From the NCBI GenBank assembly GCA_022828595.1, contig JAKGHH010000004.1, forward strand, positions 56,074,422-56,138,421: DNA of 64,000 nucleotides, written 5' to 3'. How positions within the stretch are numbered: position 1 is the stretch's first letter; each line of letters starts with the position of its first letter. Both the position numbers and the translations under genes were made by a program. This document shows, piece after piece, positions 11,371 to 22,640 of the stretch. The notes beneath the pieces were generated by a model. That model saw only the letters and a list, made by a program, of their open reading frames with translations. It was not told the origin of the DNA and did no database searches. This DNA comes from Nelumbo lutea. Taxonomy: Eukaryota; Streptophyta; Magnoliopsida; Proteales; Nelumbonaceae.

Positions 11371-11767
11371 ATTGGTGTGACACTGCATTTTGTAATCAAT
11401 GAAGAGGTCCTTCCTTATGGGCAGTGCTTTGATGATTATGAGCCTAATTACTTGATGAGTTTTGTCTTACACAATTCCATTATTTTTTTTGTTTTCATAG
11501 AATGGCTAAATCCAATGATCATTTATGTGTAAATGTTGGGCCCAAATTGAGCCCGAGCTAATTGGGTTAGGGGTTCAATACCCCTGAGCAGTGAATTTGG
11601 CTTAACCTCTTTTCAGAGGTAGGGCCAAACTCTTATGGACTTGTGTGAAACCTTTGTGGGTCTCACGCCATACAATATTCAACCTAAAGTGGCCATGCAA
11701 CACCTCGGGGACTGAACCATTAAAGAAAATGGGCCTAAAACCCATTACTAATATGATTAATTAAGAG

Positions 11768-12290
11768 TTAAGTTGTCATATGATTTGAATTGAAAATGAG
11801 CTTGGATCTGGGTATGGAGTACCCATTCTCTTAAGAAGATGATGCTTATCAATTAAGATAAAGTCTTAATATAAATTAGATTTGGATCGTCTTCTAATTA
11901 GATTAGGAGAGTGCTTTATATAAGGACTAAGAGGGAAGGGGCAAATTCACTAGTTCTCTCTAATCTCTTGCACTCTCCTCTTCTCCTTTGCCTCCTAGAA
12001 ACCCAAATTCAATCCAGCTGTGATAGGAATTAAGTTGTCATATGATTTGAATTGAAAATGAGCTTGGATCTGGGTATGGAGTACCCATTCTCTTAAGAAG
12101 ATGATGCTTATCAATTAAGATAAAGTCCTAATATAAATTAGATTTGGATTGTCTCCTAATTAGATTAGGAGAGTGCTTTATATAAGGACTAAGAGGGAAG
12201 GGGAAAATTCACTAGTTCTCTCTAATCTCTTGCACTCTCCTCTTCTCCTTTGCCTCCTAGAAACCCAAATTCAATCCGGCTGTGATAGGA
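11768..12290. repeat. 262-bp tandem duplication
   Basis: TTAAGTTGTCATATG starts at 11768 and again at 12030. The two units are nearly identical to their ends (GCTGTGATAGGA at about 12028 and 12290). Each contains a TATA-like CTTTATATAAGG and a pyrimidine-rich tract, which looks like part of an LTR promoter and leader. The sequence just before, from 11534 (TGTTGGGCCC), may be the rest of that LTR, but no matching target duplication was found. Confidence 0.75.
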
Positions 12291-12299
12291 GCTAAATTC

Positions 12300-12535
12300 C
12301 ATTAGTCCTCTATTACAAAATAAAAAAATCAAAATCGAAAGATAAAAAAAGTGAAAAATAAAAATATGTATAATAAAAACATAAGAAATTTTAAAAATTA
12401 AAAAAATAAAATAAATAATAACTCCATAAAAATAAATATACAAATAGGATCCCATAAGAGAATAAGATGAACGAATGCTAAAATTATAAAAAATAAATAA
12501 AAAAATAAAAAAGGATAAGAAATAAATAAAAATAT
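12300..12535. repeat. A-rich low-complexity tract
   Basis: About 235 bases made almost entirely of AAAATAAA-type runs. It has no coding content. Confidence 0.7.
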
Positions 12536-13261
12536 GGTAAAATTATCTTTTATTGGACTATTCTCAACTTGCTACTTTCTCTATCATTGCTACGCTTTTG
12601 ATAACTTATGCTTGTTTGGGATGCCATGCCGGCAGGCGGCCTGCACTTTGTGTGAGCCGTCATGGGCCGTGTCGCCCTCCCCACTAAAAATTTTGGGGGT
12701 TGGCTCGACATGGCCCTCGACCCAGGCCCGTGTGGGCTCGTACCGTGTTGTGGGCCTAGGCTGTATCGGGTTGGGCCACAGGGCAGGCCTTAGGCCTAGG
12801 TCAAATTGGGACAGACTTATTTTTTGTTTTTTTTTGAAAAATTTTATTTCTTTTTCTGAGTAAAAGTGTAAAACTAAAATACTTAACTTTCCATTGATCT
12901 TTGGGAACTATTTGAAAAATTAAGAAATGAGAAATCTAAGTTATCTAACACATAAATGAAAAAAAATACTTATCCAAATAAGAATGATGGAATAAAAAAT
13001 TGAAAGAAAAATAGAAATATTATTTTATTTAAATTTGAACAATACATATTACAAATACAATGATTGGATCATTGGATACTTCGATGAATGGCATATGAAA
13101 ATGGAATAAATTAATAAAATATAAAAAATACAAAATAGTTACAAATTTAAAATACAAAATTACATTGTTAAAAAATTAAAAAATAGCAAACAAATTAAAT
13201 AAAATTAAAAAAAATTACAGTAATTTAAAAAAAATAAAAAATTCTATACAACTTGTCAAGT

Positions 13262-15228
13262 TCATGAGTCACTTTCACCATCTGCTTCAGGTGAAATATC
13301 CGGTGTAGTATCATGCCCTTCTTTGTCTTGTAATTTATCTTCTGCATCTAGCCAATCCTTAAAGTAGATGCACATCTCTACCTACACTAAAACAAGACTC
13401 TGATGGAACTGTAGACACCGGAAAGGTTAGTAGATCACATGCCATGGCGGCGAGAACTGAATAATTTTTTGAATGTTCACTCCACTAGGCTAAAATATTA
13501 AAATTATTTGTTTCCTCACCTAAACTATAAAAATTTGCTTCTAAATAAAAATAAGTTCAGTAAATGAACTTGTTGTAGAAGTAGCGGATTTCTGCCTTCT
13601 ACTTATTAAATAAAAAAAGTTTTTTCTCTTTTACTATTGTATTCAAGATCAATAATAAAAGATGCTATACAAGTTGTAGGAATATTTCCTACTATTTCAG
13701 ATTCATATAAACTGTACATTTCAAATAATAAATTATTAATTTCTTCTTTTTTATTTCCAATTTCAATATTCATATTTTCACAATATGTTTCAAGTAAAAT
13801 ATCTAAACCATCATTCCTAATCCTAGGGTCTAATATTGTAGCTAAACAACAAAGGCAGGGAAATGTTCTCCCAATATTTTTTTTTAAATTTATTTTTCAT
13901 TATTTCAACAATACATTTAAATTGTGGATTATTTCTATATTTTACAAAATAATCACTAATTACCATTAATTGATAAGGTAAATTACAACTAGTTGGATAA
14001 TAAATACCCGATAATTCATTAGTTGCATCATAAAAATGTTTTAAAAAATCTCTTATACAAACTGCCATTTCCCGGTCTTCCTCAAATATAATATCATTAA
14101 GCATTTTTGCATTATAAAAATCAGTAAGAATTTGTTTATGAGAAATACAATTTTCTAACATAGCATAGGTAGAATTCCACCTATGTTTTAATCTGATATA
14201 AAATGTTTATATTTTAAACCATAATTTTGACATAAATATTTAAATTCTTGTTTTCTTGCCCCTGAACTTTTAATATATATAATACAATTTCTAATTTTAG
14301 AAATATGAGTAGAATTCTTGAATACATAAATTTAAGATGTGACATGCACATCTAATATGAAATAATTTACCATTTAAACATGGTTTTAATTGAGATTATA
14401 AAATATTTATTGCAGAATCATTATTGCTGGCATTATCAAAACTAATAGAAAATAAGCATGTAAAGTATTTAAAATACTTGCAACAAGAGTTGGGCCAGTA
14501 TGTGGCCATTCAAGCATAGTAAAACTTAAAATTCTTTTATTTAGAAAACGATTTTCATCAATAAAATGGCCGGTAACTCAAAGATAAGTTATGTTAAATT
14601 TAGATGTCCAAACATCATCAGAAGTAATTGCAATTTTAGAATTAAGATTTGATAACAAAAAAATTAAATTTTGTTTATATGAATACAAAATTTTTAAAGC
14701 ATCCAATCTAATAGTATTTCTAGAAATTTTTTGATATTTTTGATTTACAGAATTACACAACCATCTTTCATCTTTGTATCTTCAGCTAATATAAATGGTT
14801 GTTCTGCATGCACAATATACTTTGTTAATTTTTGTCTCATTTTTTCTTGTGAATATTTAATTGTACCAAAACTCCCCCTCCTAATTTGTGTTTGTGTTGT
14901 CTCTCTCCCTTCTTCTTCTTCCTCTCATGTGTGAGCAAATGTCTACTCAAATGACCCATACCACCCTTGGTACAATAGCTAAAGTCTTTTCTAGATTTTT
15001 GGCAAACTACTCTTTTTCCCTTCCCCTCAATATCCTCTACTTTAAAAATTTTTCAAACCGGGTACTCAACTTAGAGGCCCTCTTTTTCTTTCCTCTAGTA
15101 TCAGTACCAGGGGTGAAAGTTCCACTTCCGTCAATATCAATAACATCAGTGCTAACACTATCATGATGTGATTGAATATCGTCAACAGTGAATATGTTAG
15201 GGAATCAGCTTTGGGAAGAGCTGGCCAT
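13262..15228 (-). pseudogene. hAT transposase (BED finger, RNase-H-like core, hATC domain), inactivated
   Basis: The likely start is ATG 15228 (MASSSQS). A degenerate BED zinc finger lies at about 15020-14925, with SYCTKGGMGHLSRHLLTH. The second Cys of its first CxxC pair is Ser. The core follows: ITSDDVWTSKFN near 14620, GHFIDENRFLNKRI near 14560, and the conserved block FYDATNELSGIYYPTS near 14040-13990. The C-terminal dimerisation domain is near 13480-13390, with LLTFPVSTVPSES. A Trp codon before WSEHS is now TAG. Stops and frameshifts break it throughout. The reading ends at TGA 13264-13262. Transposases of this family cut and paste hAT elements by a DDE/RNase-H-like mechanism. Confidence 0.8.
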
Positions 15229-15619
15229 TTTTTTTAATTTTAAAAAGATAAAATTAATTTAATTGGACTTAATTGGATTACCGATTTAGAATCCCAACTT
15301 GATTTCAATAGTTAAAGCCTTTCAACGTCCAAGCTTCCCAAATTGAGATACTTGAGCTGGTTGAGCAAGCCTTCTTCTTGTTGAAACTTCAATAAAGTTG
15401 AGATTTGAGAATTGGAGAATCAATCAATCAGTCAATTAGAGTTACTCAGATTGCAGAGAATGTATGAGTATGAGAGAGAGAGAAGAGATTACAATTGTTG
15501 AATTTGTTTGATGAGATTGGTGGAGGATAGGGCTATTTATAGGAATTGAACATAATCCAATTGCCCAAAATACTCTATAAACTTGTTTTTTAGTTGTTGG
15601 GAGGGGCATTTTTGTCATT

Positions 15620-15641
15620 GTAAAGTTATTTATAACTTTAC
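15620..15641. other. Near-perfect palindrome in the hAT 5' region
   Basis: GTAAAGTTAT, two bases, then ATAACTTTAC. The arms are 10 bases, so it could form a tight hairpin. Its position upstream of the transposase start is the only hint of a role. Confidence 0.5.
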
Positions 15642-16050
15642 CCAAAAAGCCCCCCCAAACTAGTTGTTATATAGCTGTTAGTGGGCATTTATGTTATTTT
15701 CTCCCCTCGATAAGCAAAATACACAAATACCCCCTATATAGTTGTTTATAACTGTTAGGGGGTATTTATGTAAACCCCCCCCAAAAAGCTGAAACTAGCC
15801 ATTGGGGGGGGGGGCAACTAGTTTTTGGACAGGTTGAGTGCGGCCCGCTACGGGCATTGCGGGCCGTGTCGTGCCAGCACGTGGGCAACACGTCATGAAC
15901 AGTGTGTCGTGCCGGCCCATGGGATATGAACCCCCAACTCAGCATGGCACGAACCGTCATAATAGGCATGCCAGTGGAACGGCCCATGGCCTATCGTGCC
16001 ATGCCAAGCCGGGCCGGTCCAATCCAACACGACCCAATTTACACCTCTAG

Positions 16051-19000
16051 AGAGGGGTGCCTAACCCTTCCCTCTCCCTTCTAAGTCTTACTCGGATTGG
16101 TTAGCTGGTGCCTTAGGCTTTAGAGTCACTAGTAAACCAAACATGTTTTCCGAAATAGATCTCGGAGGTCCCATCACCTCCATTTCACATAACTGATGGG
16201 TGGTGACTCCAATTCCAACCCAAGTGAGTCGTTTTCCAATGCTCACACCATGTATAAAGTTTGCATTGGGTTTCATCCTTCTTTCTTTTTCTCTTGTATT
16301 TTCTTTGTTTTACTTTATCGCACCTCCTAGAGTAAACACGCAACTTCGATGCAAGTTAAATAGGGTGACATTAATTACTTTTTCTCTTGGAAGATTCAAA
16401 CAGTAAGCCATAAATTTGTACACTTGATTGCTATGTAATGAAGCCTTGCTTATATAAAGAGTTGTTCTAAAGTTAATCCTCAAAAGAAAATTTCCTTTAA
16501 TATTCTAATAGTGCTCCTAGACTCAATGTAGGCTATGTTTACAAATGTTTTAATGCTATTGTGTCAACAAGTTAGGTTTGGTGCAAGTTAATAGTAATAT
16601 GAACCACCACCACCCTCCCAAACTTGATTGTTATTGATCCAACACTAATTGATACGATTAGGGTGCTAAGGCCAGCCCATGATCACCCCTATCATGCAAT
16701 CAACAAATGAACCCATGGAAAATGAAACCCCTAGCAGCTAATGCACGTTCCATTCTCTGCATTCCTTTCTTAGTTAGAATGCCTACCACACTTAGAAATG
16801 TCAATTGGTTAGGTTGGGTATATGTTTGCTCAAACCAAATCCAAACTTGCACCCAATTAATCGTGATCTGACCTAAACTTGATTGGATTAGTTCAAGGTG
16901 GGTTTATCACTTAATCCACCCATTGGCATCCTTAACTATAATCTTGGTTAATCTATGAACTGACCTAAACAAGCTATTCAAGATGGAAGCTATAGTGCCT
17001 ACCACAATTAAGATCTTTTGTTTTCCTTAATGAGAATTTAAGTTCCTTGGCCTTCTTTGACAATGGCATCAAATTCAATACTGCACGGTAGTTGTTGATA
17101 TATTTTGTGTATGAATTCAAATACAAGAAAAATGAAAGACAAATTCAAATGAAATTGATTTTTTATATATTTGTGAAATAAATGGATACAAACTTTTTGT
17201 ATTTGTGTTCTCTTACAAAAGAGATAAAACCTCTAATTCTCTCTTGATGATTTATTTCTTATAACTTAAGGATTTGGATTGAGTTGAAGTCGAGGGTTAG
17301 AAAGATGTGCTCCTATACTTTACAAAATGATGAAAATTGCTTCCTTCAATTGGGCTTTGAAAGCCTGATTGAAAGAAGGATTCTGCAAGAACTTTAACCT
17401 TTGCTCTTTAGAAAGTTATGGATGTGTTTCCTCATTCTCCTAGAGTTTTCTAACTTTACTTAATTACTCCTTGATTCCAAAAAGTCTCCTCCCTCTTTGT
17501 GGGAAGTCCTATTTATAGATTTCTTGTTCTCATCTCTTAGTCCCTTGATTAAGGATTTGCTTAGCTCTTCTTACCCTTATTAGAGGGTGAAAGGGTGTAA
17601 TTATTGCCATTGTTGGAGAGAATAATTTATCATCCACTATTCCTTATTCAATTGTTGATTAGTTTCCATTTATGGGAATATGTGCTTTGATTGATTAGAG
17701 ATTTGATAAAGAAGTGGATTGGTAATTTACCATTTATAAAGAGATTGAATTTTAATCAATTATTCTCTCTTTAATTATTGAATAGATTTCTATGTTTAGG
17801 ACTTGAGATGGATAAGAATTCTAGTTGGATTATATCCATAAATAGATAAGATTTGTAATTCACATTTGATTTTGAGCTTAACTTTATAAGGGGTCCCACA
17901 TGGACCATTTCATTATGCTAATAGATTTACAATAGTAAAGCCCAAATGTTAAGGCCCATGCACATATTTGAGAGTATGAGTTATGGTCCAAATAGAAGGA
18001 CCCATACTAAGGCCCATTATCAAATTTGAGTTTATGGGAGTAGGGCCCATTTGGGAGCCCATGAAAATTTTAATGCCTACAAATGCCCCCAAGTTTGTGC
18101 TAATGTGAGACGGCATGAGTGCAAACATGCTTGTTTAACTTAAGGATTATTTGGCAAGCCTTTCTAGGTAGACCTCTCAACAGCCTAATAGGCAAGAAGA
18201 TGGGTTAAGCTTTCCGTGTTTTGTCTTTAAAGATAAAAGACTGTTTGGATCGTGGCATGGTTTTGAAAATTTTGTCCTTTTAGTCTTTTTTTTGCATGTT
18301 CATCCTCACATCTTTTGGACTTGACGTTTTTTACTCTTTTGAGCTTTCCACACCCAAAAAGCACACTGGAAAAATCATAGTTGCACTCCATTTATAAGCC
18401 ATTTAACTTCGTTGCACCCCAGTGAAAATCCGAATGTTTTGAAACACTAAGACCCGAGTAAATTTCCAATGCCTTAAACCCAACTTGGACTTGCACATAT
18501 GCCATGCAACCCTAACAATACCATATGCTAAGTTGTGCACTTGCGATTTTGAAAGCCACTAAATCTTAAATTTCTCGGAGAAAAAAATTGCAATTAATGG
18601 TTGTATGACAGTAGGGCCCACATCATTGGAGAATAATGGTGTGGAGCAGCTATTCTCGTTAAAGATCATATAACAGCATACTCTTGCCGCCATCTCTTTC
18701 TATTTGCAAACCTTTTATTAACACAATATCTTTATATGATTTATGAGATAAACAGGTTCCGGTCATCTATAAAGAATGCTCTTACCAAGTTTGCTCTTTC
18801 TATTCTAACCAGCTATCCGTACTCTAATAGAAATATTTGATGGACAAATTCTCACACCACGTAAGGCAATTTGTCTATGTTGATGACTTGGAAGACAACA
18901 TGGTTTTTCTTTTTTTTTTTCAAAATTCTAAAATACCCTTTAATTGAAAAAGACCTAAATACCCTTCCTTAAACCCAACGTTGTTTTCTAGCTTAGGGCT

Positions 19001-19570
19001 CATTTGAGTTGTTTTTCAGCTTAGGACTCCTTTGAATCTGTTCAGAATTTTGAGCTTCATCAAGACTGCAATGAAGGAATGAAAGCCAAAGCCTTGTTCT
19101 CTCTCTCTCTCTCTCTCTCTTTGGGTCACCATTGAAAAGGGTTGTTGCATTAGCTTTTGGAGATTTCGAGCTAATGAACCATGGCATAATTGTCATCCCA
19201 GAGATCACCCATCATAGTTTGACTATGAATGATCATTTTCTTGTTCTTGCACTAGACGGGGTAAGGCAGCTCTTCAACATCATTGGTGATTAGTTAGAAA
19301 GACTGAAACCCTTTTTGTTCTTGGTGTTTGACTAATGGCATCTGTCGATTGATGCAGGTACAGGATGTGCTTAGCATCAAGGAAGTGGCAACTATTATGT
19401 GGCTTCAGAAAGTGAAAAGGAAGCAGCAAGAATAGTGGCTGATGCACATGGAGATGCAACTTCCCTTCTTCAAAGATGGATGACTGCATTGTTGATAATG
19501 ATAGTTTGAATTGGTGCTTCAGCTTATTCACATTGAAAAGTAGCGACTCTTTTTTATTACAAAGAAAGGA
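16051..19570. other. No gene seen; AT-rich intergenic DNA
   Basis: I found no ORF with a recognisable domain and no splice-bounded exon that I trust. A CT microsatellite lies at 19099-19121. The short ORFs near 18993-19531 show no family features. GGCCC-containing strings near 17930-18070 and an LTR-like TGTTGATAT start at 17093 suggest old repeats without boundaries. Confidence 0.5.
19099..19121. repeat. (CT)n microsatellite
   Basis: An uninterrupted CT run of about 23 bases. Confidence 0.9.
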
Positions 19571-19576
19571 ATGAGA

Positions 19577-19765
19577 TGATTGAGTTTAGTTTTGGTTGTT
19601 GGTAATGATATTTTGAACCATTATCTCAAAATATGCGGATGATTAAGTTTAGTTTTGGTTGTTGGTAATGATATTTTGAACCATTATCTCAAAATATGTA
19701 GATGATCGAGTTTAGTTTTGGTTTCAGTTGGAAAATTGAACTTTTATCAATATCTCAAACCCATC
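19577..19765. repeat. 63-bp tandem repeat, about 2.5 to 3 copies
   Basis: TGATTGAGTTTAGTTTTGG begins at 19577. Near-identical starts follow at 19640 and 19703, giving a 63-bp period. The third unit fades after about 25 bases. No coding content. Confidence 0.8.
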
Positions 19766-20130
19766 TTGGTAAATTATTACCAAGTTGGGATTTAGTGTAT
19801 ATAAAGCTATAATATACAAGAGCGGGAACAAAATAATTGACATTATTATGTCATTGCCAATTAGATCATCATTGTGAAATATGAAAATCAAAAGTGGGTT
19901 ATCATGTTCTCACCAATGAATTTAATTAACAATTCTAACTTATCTCAATGAATTTATACTAAGTTGGCAATTAAGGCATTAAAGTCCAAATTTAAGATGG
20001 TGGTCACAGAATAATCAATTGTTTACACATGGTTGACACGTGTCCTCACTCTTCATTCTTTAAATTAGTCCTATAGACTTATTCTTGGTAAATTTTTATC
20101 AGATTGATAATTAGAGAACTAAAATCCAAT
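19745..20130. repeat. Outlying copy of the 27-36 kb diverged repeat
   Basis: Contains the hallmark strings of that family: ATCTTGGTAAATTATTACC, CATTGTGAAATATGAAAATC and CTCACCAATGAATTTAATTAA. It lies some 7 kb outside the main block. Confidence 0.5.
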
Positions 20131-20220
20131 TTGAAAAGATGAACAAGGCTTAATTAGCACTCTAATGTATAGCCTTTTCTTTGATTCTCTTTTTTTTTTT
20201 TGGAAAATAGATAGTAAACT

Positions 20221-20985
20221 TTATATTAGATGAGTTTGAATACTATTGGAGTCATCAGAACTACCTACATAAGTTCCTTTACTACTAAACTTACAAGCAT
20301 TATAAGCTAGTAGATGGGCAGCTGAGATTGGCAATCTAGATATATGACTAATATGTACATACTCAAAAGATTTAATTAGATTCAGAGTGGAATCTTTAAA
20401 ATTCATCATGGATCAATCCACCTCCATGTCTTTCACAATTTCATCTATAATACTAATAGAGTTGCAAAAAACCACAATTGATTTCACTCCCAAGCTTTTA
20501 GCTTTCATTAAACCTTTAATGATGGCCCTTCATTTAGGCTGGGTTGCAGAGGATGCACAAATTCTTCTGCCTTCTGTACAGATAGAAGACAAATCTATAG
20601 ATAGTATCATTAAACCAATCCCTCCAACTCTAGTTGTTGGCATCAAGGTTCAAAATATCGATAGACCCGATACGCCGATAGGGGTGTATCAGGCGAATCG
20701 ATACACATTTTTATTGCGTTGTTTTTTTTTTTTTATTGCAACCAGTTCAGGGGGCCGATTTATGTCTCCTCTACCCCCTGAACTGGTTAGACCTCCGATA
20801 CACCCACTGCAGGGGCATATCAGAGGGGTCCCGGAATGATACATATCGGCTAATACGGGCCGATACATGTTGATACTTTGAACCTTGGTTGGCATATGAA
20901 AACCATCAATAAACATCAGGAACTCAAGCATGACAATAGAACTAAAATGGAGTTTACTTGACTTTGAATATTTTCCATGAGTGTT
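20221..20985 (-). pseudogene. LINE-type RNase H domain relic, split by a MITE
   Basis: On the minus strand a RVT_3-like RNase H can be followed from FIDGFHMP (about 20915), the first catalytic Asp region, through GGIGLMI, GLMKAKSLGVKSIVVF and HISRLPISAAHLLA, to about 20221. The catalytic Glu of the AE motif is missing (PKWRAII) and the usual DS pair reads CNS, so activity is lost. The frame is interrupted by the element at 20644-20887 and resumes on both sides of one copy of its target duplication. This domain normally lies at the C-terminus of plant LINE polyproteins. Confidence 0.5.
20644..20887. mobile_element. 244-bp MITE with terminal inverted repeats and 8-bp target duplication
   Basis: The element starts CAAGGTTCAAAATATC and ends with the complement of CAAGGTTCAAAGTATC, so the terminal repeats match over about 16 bases with one change. 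GTTGGCAT flanks both ends (20636-20643 and 20888-20895). Inside, AACCAGTTCAGGGGG and its complement near 20740-20790 form a second inverted repeat. An 8-bp duplication suits a hAT-mobilised element. It sits inside the RNase H relic. Confidence 0.8.
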
Positions 20986-21002
20986 GGGAATGAATTTTTC
21001 CA

Positions 21003-21480
21003 TGTTTGAATAAAGATCTTCCGTTTTGCCTTTCTAAAACACCAAGTCTTTCTTTCAATAGTTCAATCTCCATACTCACTGAAGAACTTTCACTTTCAAG
21101 GGTCTTACATGTTGCAATAAGCTTTACCTATATCAAATTCAAGCTTCTGATTTGCTTCACAAAGGCACACTATCTTCTTGTTTTGATGGATGTTATCTGT
21201 AGGTAGCCCAATATCCCTATGCAATTCTACATTCTTGCTCTGCATAAATTTGACCTTCTATTTTGCATCTAAAAGCTCCATTTCTTTCTGATAAAGCAGA
21301 CCTTCCAAATCCATTGTCTTCAGTAATTTATACACTAAGTTGGAACTTAAACAACCATTGTTTCATTAAGCTCTAGAACCTTATATTTAAAAAGAGCTTC
21401 ATGTATACTAGAAATTTGCAGGTCACCATAAAATGCTATGGCCTTAGCTTCCTGGAATTCATCTCATTTCTCTTGGATTA
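21003..21480 (-). pseudogene. NETWORKED1-like (KIP1-like family) coiled-coil fragment
   Basis: Minus-strand frames give FYGDLQISSIHEALF, then KVLELNET, QKEMELLDAK, QSKNVELHRDIG, CLCEANQKLE and CKTLESESSSVSMEIELLKERLGVLE. The order and wording resemble the C-terminal coiled coil of plant NET1 actin-binding proteins. Stops and frameshifts separate the pieces and no introns can be seen, so this is a pseudogene fragment, possibly processed. The actin-binding N-terminal domain is absent. The identification is from memory of the family and could be another KIP1-like coiled-coil protein. Confidence 0.5.
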
Positions 21481-21494
21481 GCCCTATCATTACC

Positions 21495-21517
21495 ATATAT
21501 ATATATATATATATATA
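21495..21517. repeat. (TA)n microsatellite
   Basis: An AT dinucleotide run of about 23 bases. Confidence 0.9.
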
Positions 21518-22243
21518 AACTAAATCTTCTGCAACCAATACTGGCTCTTTGAAATGCAATAGTAATCATAAAACTCACTAATTTTGGTTTAATAAGCAAC
21601 ACCTTTTTTATCTAGATCAAAATTATATTGAGAAAATATGAACTTTGATAGGTGTAGCTTAGGTAATCTGGGTGATTAACTTCTTTCTTTCTTTCTTTTT
21701 AAGTTAAAAGCAGAAATAAGTATATACATCTTACAAGTTACAACCTTAAAACAAGTAAATAAAACCAGCTGAGTTAACTTTTCGTTTCTAGAAAACTTTG
21801 AAAGTGTTATTGGATCTAAGGTAAACTCAGTAAATGATCTGTAAAACTGACAAATTCACAACTTTTTGAACTAAGCAAGAACTAGAAGTGAATATTAAAC
21901 AAAACATAATTTACTCAAATGACATCTAGGACTTCAAAAATATAGAAGTAGGCTGTTTTGGTTAAATAGTTTTTAAGGGCATAAAAGAAGTTAAATATTT
22001 TACATTAAATTGTACTTTTCCATTTCTGGTTCCTAAAAATCAACATAAGATGCATCAAAATTACTTTGTTTTACGATGAACTGAAAATTCATGCTTTTAC
22101 TTCATTATGTACATGATTGTTAGTGTTTAACGTCCTTTGCTTTTGTTTTATGATTTATTAGCTGTTGTAGGAATACCAACTTAATAATTCATGATGACTT
22201 AACATCTAGATTTAAGATTGCAATTTTATTTTATTTTTTCTAG

Positions 22244-22640
22244 GTTTTAGAGGATGAGGTCATTGTATCTGAACGTGAATTGCAAGATATATCAGTTACA
22301 TCACTATTGGATGCTCCGCATGAGCACAAGACAATTGCTTTACTAGACCTATCTCACAACTTATTAGGTAATAATAGTATCAATACCATCATTAATTAGA
22401 TATTTTCATATTGTCATTTTAGTGTAATGACTTATGATGCAAGCACTTCTTATATTTTCTCAAACAATGTCAGTTCTTTTTAACATGATTTTCATAACCT
22501 TTTAAAGTACTAGTTCTCATGTAAAATTCTTCAATATTGATTATCTATTCATTTGTTTTTGTTCAAGAAAATGAAACAAAGGAGAAACTTCATAAAATAT
22601 TCATTTCTTTTGGTCCAACTACATTATTCCATGTCTGTAT
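22244..22640 (+). pseudogene. TSK: TONSOKU-like leucine-rich-repeat exons (gene fragment)
   Basis: Exon A at 22244-22367 sits between a clean acceptor (TTTTTTCTAG) and a donor (GGTAATA). It reads without stops through [16 protein letters not shown] and [13 protein letters not shown], an LRR start. Exon B, from about 22568 after CAAG, reads NETKEKLHKIFIS, then FGPTTLFHVCM and a stop. In TONSOKU-type proteins these two parts are consecutive, with extra residues between KIF and FGPT that seem to be deleted here. TONSOKU acts in replication-fork repair and chromatin maintenance. Neighbouring exons are not visible, so this is a partial duplicate. Confidence 0.5.

Larger units (their letters stand above)
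12617..16050 (-). mobile_element. hAT-superfamily DNA transposon (dead copy)
   Basis: A hAT transposase pseudogene on the minus strand is flanked by GC-rich subterminal blocks full of GGCCC and CCCGT motifs (12617-12800 and 15830-16050). These blocks are typical of plant hAT elements. The right end reads on the minus strand TAGAGGTGTAAATTGGGTC, a common hAT terminus. The left terminus is not clear, so the left boundary is approximate and I could not confirm an 8-bp target duplication. The two blocks stand out by GC content from their AT-rich surroundings. Confidence 0.65.

Noticed and set aside
12534..12863. ORF of 109 codons at the left end of the hAT element
   Set aside because: It crosses GC-rich subterminal repeats. 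Composition explains the open frame.
17093..18090. LTR-like stretch starting TGTTGATAT and ending CCTACA
   Set aside because: No target duplication at the two ends, no polypurine tract or primer site, and no second copy in the window.
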